NCBI GenBank assembly: GCA_016802295.1
Contig: JAESIW010000020.1
Span: 4,936,821 to 5,000,820 of the forward strand
Direction of reading: 5' to 3'
Length of the DNA stretch: 64,000 nt
Origin: Brachionus rotundiformis
Lineage: Eukaryota > Rotifera > Eurotatoria > Ploima > Brachionidae
Under the pieces are notes generated by a model. It saw only the letters and a list, made by a program, of their open reading frames with translations. It had not been told where the DNA came from and searched no databases. The translations under genes were made by a program, and so were the position numbers. The number at the start of each line of letters is the position of its first letter. The stretch's first letter is position 1. Shown piece by piece: positions 56,862-64,000 of this stretch.

Positions 56862-58027
56862 ATGTTTTTGTACAATTTGAGTCACAGGTACTGTTCAATT
56901 TCTGAACAAATAAAAAAAGCTGACAACATGGCCACAACAATAATTTTGATTTCATTTTTTGTTATTGGCTCCTGCACCAATCTGCTGCTAGTCTTGGTTC
57001 ATTTTCAAAGACGAAGGAAAAAAGGTTACTGGTGTCCAAATTCAAATCGAAACAAAAATCAAGTTAACAACAAAGCCATTTATCTTTTGTCAATAATTAA
57101 TCTCACACTTTCAGTAATATTTGTTCCATATACCATATTTTTTCGTGTATGGCAATTGAACATTTCCACTTTTATAATTCAAATAATGGAGCATTTAAAA
57201 GATTCTTTAATTTATATGAACTTATTCATCATCAGTGTGATATCAATAGAAAGATACTTTGCTGTGTGTAAGCCACAATATTATAAAAAATTGGAAACAA
57301 ATATAAACAAAATAATATGGCTGGTATATTTATTTTTCCTATGCTTTTCAGCTTCAAATTATTTGACTGATATTAAATTGGATTCGGTTTGTGCCATCGA
57401 AAAGAGCAAAATAACAGATTATGAAGATAGCCAATTTTCATTGAGAAAAATACTCAGATATTTAAATGTAATTTTATCAACATTTTTCTTTATCGCGACT
57501 GCAATAATTAGTTCATCTTTTTACTGTAAAATCACATTCCATCAATCTAACTTTTCATTTTATTCTAATCACACTATAAAAATAACCAAAAAAAATGATC
57601 CTAAGCCAAAATGTGAAAATAAGATAGATGATGTAGAGATGGAAAATTCGTGTATTTCATCACCAAAAAACCAATCGAGTGTTTCTGTACAGACTGATTA
57701 TAATTCAAAATATGATCAAGAAATTATCAAAAAGAATTTCGCTAGGCAGCGAAGCTCTTCGACAAAAATTCTTACAAAGATTTCAATTTTGGTAATTTTT
57801 AGAATTAGAAAGTATTTTTTTTTTAAATTAAATCGATTAATTTTTTAAAGCTTTCTGCAGTAATATGGTTGTCAACTCTTCCGTTTGTTTTAATTGTTGT
57901 TGGAGCTTTACCATTTTTAAAATTTTTGTATTTTTTGTTTTATATTGAAAATGTGCTTAGTCCGGTTGTTTATATCAGCTTAAACAAACGGTTTAGAGGC
58001 AGTATAAAAAAAATTCTCAAGAAATAA
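56862..58027 (+). CDS. Divergent rhodopsin-class (class A) G protein-coupled receptor
   Basis: Two exons (56862-57791 and 57851-58027) give 368 residues and seven membrane spans. TM1 has GSCTNLLLV with the Asn. TM2 reads NLTLSVIFVPY, where the usual NLAVAD Asp is Ser. TM3 ends in ISIERYFAVCKP, the ERY form of DRY. ECL2 carries Cys in SVCAIEK, but the partner Cys at the top of TM3 is missing. The long third loop is basic and Ser-rich. TM6 has WLSTLPF, keeping the Pro but not the CW. TM7 has NVLSPVVYISLNKRF, an SPxxY form of NPxxY, followed by a short helix 8. ATG 56862 gives a 22-residue extracellular start; the next Met at 56928 is also possible. The ligand is unknown; a peptide or orphan receptor is likely. 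Confidence 0.87.
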
Positions 58028-58757
58028 TTTAATCAATTACCAATTTTAGAAAATCAATATTTTTTCAATTCATTAATTATTTAAGAAATGGAAAAAAATA
58101 ATTTTTTGTGATTCAATCAACTAAAAGTAATTTCAATGACGTACATACGTATGATATGGCTTTTAATTTATCTATAAGACATTTTAAAATATTGTTGGAA
58201 CATGCAATTCGTTAAATTTAAACTATTGAATTGAATTTATTTGATTTGATTATTTTAAGATAATGAATTGATTTTTATTTAATTATAAAACAATGAAAAT
58301 TTTTTTAATACTTAAAATTTTCTTTTTGATATGATTACAAACAAATCTTATAATATATTTATTTAATAAAACAACAAAAAAATATAATATAAATTGTCCA
58401 ATTATTTCGACTATCTTATCTAAATTAAATTATATTATTAAAAAAAACATTTTACTTTGCATTTTTGTTAATACTTTATGTTGTATATCTTATTATGTTA
58501 AATAAATAAATTAAAATCATTTTAATCTTGATATAATTATCTACTTGAAATTTTTTTTTTCTGGTTTTAAGATTTTTACCCAAAAAATTTCTTTAATATT
58601 TTTATAAATTTTAATGGTTGATGTTTTTTAAATACCAACAAAAACTAAATAATAAGAATAAGAGTAAAGTTATAGCGAGCTAGGCTTGCGGATATGACTT
58701 AGGAAGGAAGCCAACCATGATAGCTGCAATACAAACTATGGTAGTATTAGGTAAGAA
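58028..58757. other. Intergenic
   Basis: AT-rich 3' flank of the GPCR gene. The last 120 bases (from about 58640) are less AT-rich and probably belong to the 3' end of the LINE fragment that follows. Confidence 0.4.
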
Positions 58758-59245
58758 TTAAGAAGAAGCAAAATACCCTGGTCCCCCAGTCTTAACTAAA
58801 ACTTTCCATGAGTCATAACTATTTTTAAATTGGATGACCGTCGAAGGCTTTATTACCTTCTCAGAAAGATCATTCCACTCTTTGACGATGCGATTTGTGA
58901 AGAATTTGTCAAATTGGGCACATTTGTATTCTGCCTCTAATATTCTGAACTGGCTCAGTTCGAGATAGGGAGTTAAAAAAAAAAAGATCCATAGTATTAA
59001 GATTAAGACAATTTCTTAACTTGAACATTTGAATCATAACATCCCTGATTATTCGCTTGCCTAAATGAAGCAATAATCAAATAAGACAAATGGTCAATAA
59101 AGTTCCTGAATAGTGAATTCTTGGTAAAAGTCTGCTTTCACTTTTTCAAGGGTTTCAACGATCTTTAGTGGTCTAGAGAATTGATATTGATACTCCAGAA
59201 TTTTAGTATTCTCGATAACTGTTCGAGAATCATAAATAAATAATT
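58758..59245 (-). mobile_element. Decayed LINE 3' end of a second family
   Basis: On the minus strand, in shifting frames, it reads LEYQYQFSRPLKIVETLEKV, then KRIIRDVMIQMFKLRNCLN, then QFDKFFTNRIVKEWNDLSEK, then VIKPSTVIQFKNSYDSW, with a stop at 58760-58758. This is the usual LINE C-terminal order (LEYA.Q.W.P...D...LEKVQ; RR.RGDMIQ.FK; FF.NRVV..WN.LP; V...SV..FK..LD). It differs from the GRPK.TWR-type family found three times elsewhere in the window. The 5' part is missing. Confidence 0.8.
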
Positions 59246-59754
59246 CAAAGCAAAAATTTTAGAATAATTTTTGCAAATATCTGTCCTTGAAAATTTTCCC
59301 ATTTTTTTAATTTTAATTATTTTAAATAGATTTGGAACTTTTTTTCTAAATTAAAAATCAAAAATATTTAGATTAGGTGATTTTTTAAAATAATAAATTG
59401 TTCAATAAAAGACTTAAAATATTTTATTAATAAAATTAAAATCAATATTTTGAAAACTTTCTATGATCAAATAAAATAATAAAAAAATTCAAATTTTTAG
59501 CATATTTTAAATGATAAACTTGAATAATCTTCATTAAAACTAGGGAAAAATTACATAAAATATAAGGTTTTGTCTTTTCGTAAAAAAACCTGTAAAAAAC
59601 ATTTACATTTCGGTCTAAAATGGTTCAATTTTGATCGAACATATTCATAACACCGTTTTATCTTCTCTCGACATCTTTGTCTAAATTTACACTATCATCA
59701 GTTTTTGTATCAAAATTTTTAACAATAAAATAAATGCCGTTCGTAAGCTCTACA
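59246..59754. other. 3' flank of the RASSF-like gene
   Basis: AT-rich sequence after the minus-strand RASSF-like stop codon. Nothing else is recognised. Confidence 0.45.
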
Positions 59755-61665
59755 TTAAACCAAAGTTTCTAAAACAGATTTAACTTGTTTAGAATTTGGT
59801 AAGCTCTGATTCATTGGTATTGTTTGCTTGTGCTGCGAAACAAATTGTCTTGGCTGTTGCTGATACGAATACTGTTGCTGACCTATCTGATAATTAAACT
59901 GACTATTTGGCATAGATTTTTGGCCATTAAAGTATAAATTGTTTATTGGTAGAGAATTTGGCGAAGTGTTCGTATTTACTATCTGGGCCGAAGAAACTGC
60001 CGATGAGCTTGAGCATGTTGTTGTAGTTACTGCCGTCTCGGAGCTCATCGAGCTTATGCCCGAATCAGTCTCGCCCAATTGATCATTAGTGTTAATTATC
60101 AAATTTTTATTGTTCATGTCCATTGATGGTGAGGATTTTAATTTAGCCATTACTTGAGATTTTTGCATATTTGGTGAAGTTTGCTGAACGGGTGCATTCA
60201 AATTTCCATAAGACAATGACTTGTGTGCTGTGTTTAGTTGATTGAGATTATTGGTCGATCTGGACACTATTCCGTTCGTAGATTTTACCAAATTATTTGC
60301 CATATCTTCATTTAAATGTTGAATTTTGTCATTATCCAAATTTATTCTTTCAAAGTCTTCATGCAGTTCGTTCACATTGACATGCTCGACAGGCGTCTTG
60401 GCCTCTTGGTTGTTATCCGTATAGACCTCTTGTACATACAATTGCTCCAACAGCTGATTGAGCTCTTGTTCTTTGAGCATTAGATTTTGCTCATTTTGCC
60501 TCATTTTAAGATCAAGATCGTGCAATTGTTTGCACTGAATTCTGGTCTGTTCCCGGCTATTGTTCACTTCTTTCCTAAGCTCAATAACTTCTGGACACTC
60601 ATTAGACATCATATTCTGGTTTAGAATAGATCCAAATTGGTTCTGATTGTTTAGCTCGCGCTGCAAATCAAGCTCCAAATTGTTCAATATTTGCTTTTGA
60701 CTTTGGATAGCCTCGTCCAATTTGAACAGCTGACAACACTTGTATGTAAAGTCCTCCACTTCATTTATGTTATGTGTGCACATTTCTGGAAAATGACAAT
60801 AAATGTCATTAAGCTCGACCAGGTTCGAGCCTGTGTTTGTATTAGAGGGGTTTGCATTTAAGGAATTGTAGCTCTCGTAGACAATCTTTGATTTTTTCTC
60901 GGACTCGCGTAATAGCTCGTCCAGGAGGGAAAATTTATCCTTTTGCTTTTTAAGCCTATTCTCTCGTTCAATTATTGTGTTGAACAAGAGAGCCCGATGA
61001 GTGTCCGAATTGGCCTCATTTGACTTCACATTTGAAAAGCTGCTTTTGCTATTGGGAAGTTTGACATCTACCAATCGGTAGCTAATTTGTCCACCACCTG
61101 ATGGAGAATTCGAGTGTACAGTAAGGTTTTTATTCAAATTTGAGTTCGAATTGACCCCTATTTTTTTCAGAATTTTGGATGCCAAACTGTTGTGGTTGTT
61201 TTGTACAGGCGCACTAGTCTCACAAGCCGAGTCACTAATTTGTTCACGTTGCAAAATTTTAAGCATTAGATTGTTGTTAGTGGTTATCTGTGACCATTTT
61301 GGAAGGTATTTATAAACTTTGGAATCTCCGTCTAATATACGCTGTGAAGAGAGTACAAACTCGGCTTCAGGCGACTCAGAAGACGGTTCGTATTGATACT
61401 CGGTAAGGACGTATTGCGAGGCTATTTGCTCGACAATAGTGCATGAGTCCGAGTGGGAAGAGTCCGAGAAGAGTTGACACTGCTTCAATATGGCATAAAT
61501 TAGATCATTGATAGTGGTTTTTTTGGAAATTCCAGTGACCCATTTTTTCCGATCAGCAACCCAAATAGGAATTTCGGCTGAGCCAATTGACGGCGCCAAG
61601 TTGGTAGCAGATGTCTGATTTGAAAGCGTGTGCTGAGCAGCTGTTCCAATGCCTGATTTTGTCAT
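59755..61665 (-). CDS. N-terminal Ras-association domain protein, RASSF7-10 type, intronless
   Basis: A single 636-residue frame. The Ras-association domain starts at about residue 31 with IPIWVADRKKWVTGISKKTT and ends near 138 with LMLKILQRE, containing an insertion of acidic/Ser-rich sequence (SSESPEAEF). The N-terminal position of this domain marks the RASSF7/8/9/10 group, and KWVTGISKKTTINDL is closest to the RASSF9/10 pattern. Two coiled-coil stretches follow: about 232-265 (ERENRLKKQKDKFSLLDELL) and about 310-420 (many Glu/Gln/Leu heptads). The C-terminus is disordered, Asn/Gln/Ser-rich, with ETDSGISSMSSE. No SARAH domain is seen, as expected for this group. Such proteins are cytoplasmic or centrosomal adaptors in Hippo and polarity signalling. 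Confidence 0.85.
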   Translation of the reverse strand: MTKSGIGTAAQHTLSNQTSATNLAPSIGSAEIPIWVADRKKWVTGISKKTTINDLIYAILKQCQLFSDSSHSDSCTIVEQIASQYVLTEYQYEPSSESPEAEFVLSSQRILDGDSKVYKYLPKWSQITTNNNLMLKILQREQISDSACETSAPVQNNHNSLASKILKKIGVNSNSNLNKNLTVHSNSPSGGGQISYRLVDVKLPNSKSSFSNVKSNEANSDTHRALLFNTIIERENRLKKQKDKFSLLDELLRESEKKSKIVYESYNSLNANPSNTNTGSNLVELNDIYCHFPEMCTHNINEVEDFTYKCCQLFKLDEAIQSQKQILNNLELDLQRELNNQNQFGSILNQNMMSNECPEVIELRKEVNNSREQTRIQCKQLHDLDLKMRQNEQNLMLKEQELNQLLEQLYVQEVYTDNNQEAKTPVEHVNVNELHEDFERINLDNDKIQHLNEDMANNLVKSTNGIVSRSTNNLNQLNTAHKSLSYGNLNAPVQQTSPNMQKSQVMAKLKSSPSMDMNNKNLIINTNDQLGETDSGISSMSSETAVTTTTCSSSSAVSSAQIVNTNTSPNSLPINNLYFNGQKSMPNSQFNYQIGQQQYSYQQQPRQFVSQHKQTIPMNQSLPNSKQVKSVLETLV

Positions 61666-64000
61666 TTTTATAATTATTTCTAAATAAAAATCAAATAGAT
61701 TATTTCAATGTTTAACTTAAATTGTCTAGACTATTAAGAAAATCAGATTGCCTTGAAAATTAGAATTAGAAATTAAGCCTAAATTTAAATTTAATTTTAA
61801 AATTAGGTCTGCAATTTTGTTGGTAATTAAATTTTTTAAATGGCTTAATAGAGTACAAAAAATATTAAGGTTAGTTATTAATTGAAGTGATAAACAAGTT
61901 TTATTGATTTGTTTGCTCTCAATGGTGATTTAAACTTTGGCTCGAGACTGATAATATTTAATGGATTTTTCTCTTTTAATTTTAATTGTTTATGTTTAAA
62001 TTTGAATTTATAAAATTGGCGCATGCAAATTTTAAGTTATTTCTCCAAAGCGCTTAGCAAACACGCATTTGCACTACACTTCATAAAGCGTATACACTTG
62101 GGATTTTAATTTGTAAAAAATAATTAAAATTGAGCCGATGCTGGTCGTGATTGGTAAAACTATTTGTTCTATTCAAGCTCAACATGTCATAAAACTTAAT
62201 TTGTTTTTCTCTTTTATTCTGAACATTCAGAACTCCTTGTCGACTTACCAATGTGAAAATACCACGACAATTAAATAATTTTTAACAAAAAAATTAATAA
62301 TAAATTAATTTTTAATATTTATTAGTTTATTCTATTAAATTTTTTCGAATTTTTTCTTAAAATTAATATTTTACAAACAAGATGGCTAAAAAGAAGGCCA
62401 TAGGCGTCCAAAAATGCCATTGAGTCAAAATCCTTAATTATTTTTCAAATAAAAAAAAAATATGTATCCTATTTATGCTACTATTTAAATTTAAAGAACT
62501 GGGAGAAAGTTAATTAATTACTATTGTTTAAAAACTAATCTCAATCCTCAAGTTTGAGAATTCTTTGAATATCACCTTAAGGTAATTAAGGCCTTTATTA
62601 TAACTAATCCGATAAAGAGCAATTATATGTTGCCAAACTTTCAACAAAATTTCTAAAATGGTACCAAAAATACAGCATAAAAGTAATAATTCTGAAAGCT
62701 GTTTTTGAATCAGTTGTGGAAACTAATGAATTATTATTTATGGTTCTGTTCTCTATGTACCAAACATTACTACGCTCTCAATGCTCTTATCTCTAAAACA
62801 TAGTATCTAAATGCCAGTTAATCATCAAAGGTAATAACAAAAATTTAACTTGAGATTACTTCTAGATTTATCAGTCAAAAAAAAAGATATTAAATGATAA
62901 TTTTTTAAACCAAAAATAATTAAAGTTTAAAAATCAGACTTGTTTGGATTAGTTTAAACAAATAGTTTTGACAATATGAAGAAACATTTGAGACAAATAG
63001 ACAATTTAAAATAGCTAGAGAGAAATAATGTCGCCATACTCTGTATTTACCTATGCATTATAAATTATTCACGGTCATAATTTTTTATATATTCTAAATT
63101 TTTAACGTAAAAAAAGTGTTTTATTTAGTGTTTTGTATTATTTAGCCCATAAAAAAAGTTCATATATTGCCTTAAAATGTGACACATGTGCACATACTCA
63201 CAAATTATGCATTTTAATGGTCTAATTCGTTTAAGCCATGTTTTTAGACCAAGTTTACCTAAAAATTAATCTCTAAATTCAGCTTAAAGTCTTGTCTTAA
63301 TTTCATTTTGGTTAAAAATACTAAATATTAAAAAAAATTGAATATTTTGAAGGCACTAATCAGTTGTTTGATTAATTGAGACTATGATATCTATTATGCA
63401 ATGTCATTGATTTGAATGTAGGAAAATTTGATTGCATAATTTCTTATTTCGAATTAATTAAGCTTTTAAATTAGTAATAATAAGGAAATTTTTTTTTAAA
63501 TTGGAAAAATTGATTTTAAATGATGAAATAGTTGAATAAAATTTTGGATGACTTTGATGAATAACTAAAATAGAAAATAAAATAATACAGATGCAAAAAA
63601 TTATCAATGATAAGGAAAAATACCAAATGACACCAAGAGGTGAAGAAAATTGTAGTTTCTGTATTCAAAGCTAGTTTAATTTTTATTCTTTGGTAAAAAT
63701 TAAATTGAGCAGAAATTTCTTTCATAATCTTAAGAAAATAAAATTTATTATTTCAATTTATGCTTTTTATTATTTCAATTTGTTTAGTAGAATTAATTGA
63801 TATTGATTTTTGCGTTTGCTTGTAAAAACCATATCTGCCTATATTTAAAAATAAAACTAATATTTTTTAAACACCTAATTAAAAGAGAATCAAGTTCTTT
63901 TTTAAAAATATTTTACATATTTATTATGAATTAATCAAACCACTTAATCAGTATCAATAATTGTAATGTTGAAAAATAGTTAAAGGTAAAATAAAGAAAC
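61666..64000. other. AT-rich right end of the window
   Basis: This 2.3 kb includes the promoter of the RASSF-like gene; a less AT-rich patch lies at about 62030-62240. Small frames here lack any recognisable feature, and no further gene is supported. Confidence 0.45.

Noticed and set aside
63516..63725. Hydrophobic 69-residue frame on the minus strand
   Set aside because: Composition is what random AT-rich sequence gives; no exon context.

Overview
The window is animal nuclear DNA. Genes are split by many very short introns (mostly 43-60 bases, GT...AG), the base composition is extremely AT-rich (I judge around three quarters A+T, not computed), and the proteins are metazoan: ATG9, FUT8, an RB-family pocket protein, hnRNP A, carboxypeptidase D, a class A GPCR, polycystin and an N-terminal RASSF. 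Compact introns, very low GC, peroxiredoxin and carboxypeptidase duplications, and old LINE and Tc1 debris suggest a small lophotrochozoan genome. A monogonont rotifer such as Brachionus is my best guess, but this is inference. There is no CRISPR, no bacterial operon and no rRNA.

Layout. 1-2.9 kb: the 3' eleven exons of ATG9. 3.5-4.0 kb: a decayed LINE end. 5.2-10.4 kb: two peroxiredoxin genes in head-to-head inverted orientation, flanking a PM20D1-like M20 peptidase and a small membrane/secreted protein. 10.7-12.7 kb: FUT8 on the minus strand. 15.2-16.6 kb: an hnRNP A-type RNA-binding protein. 17.6-18.05 kb: a two-exon secreted peptide gene and a tRNA-Val(AAC). 18.07-19.37 kb: a complete-length but dead Tc1-like transposon. 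19.8-26.2 kb: an RBL1/RBL2-type pocket protein (minus strand) with a LINE fragment in its first intron. 27.2-29.8 kb: NUDT6 and MFSD3 in the same direction, only 56 bases apart. 29.9-30.3 kb: a palindromic MITE. 30.5-32.2 kb: an intronless RBR E3 ligase. 32.8-40.0 kb: two tandem carboxypeptidase D-like genes with a fossil exon piece between them. 40-48 kb: a largely empty AT-rich stretch with one doubtful small gene. 48.1-50.7 kb: an intronless eight-pass membrane protein, possibly Tincar-like. 51-54.3 kb: LINE debris, a foldback MITE with an 8-base target duplication, and a polycystin-1-family pseudogene. 56.9-58.0 kb: an atypical class A GPCR. 58.8-59.2 kb: another LINE end. 59.8-61.7 kb: an intronless RASSF7-10-type protein. 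61.7-64 kb: nothing recognised.

Most genes are unrelated housekeeping or signalling loci. Gene structures were assembled by hand from protein similarity, GT-AG sites and reading-phase agreement. In all the multi-exon genes reported with confidence above 0.6 the phases add up at every junction. The most notable observations are: exon-confined identity between the two inverted peroxiredoxin copies; a membrane carboxypeptidase D whose first domain has lost its catalytic residues; the NUDT6-MFSD3 pair, which looks like a possible operon; and several mobile-element remnants whose ends can be defined to the base.
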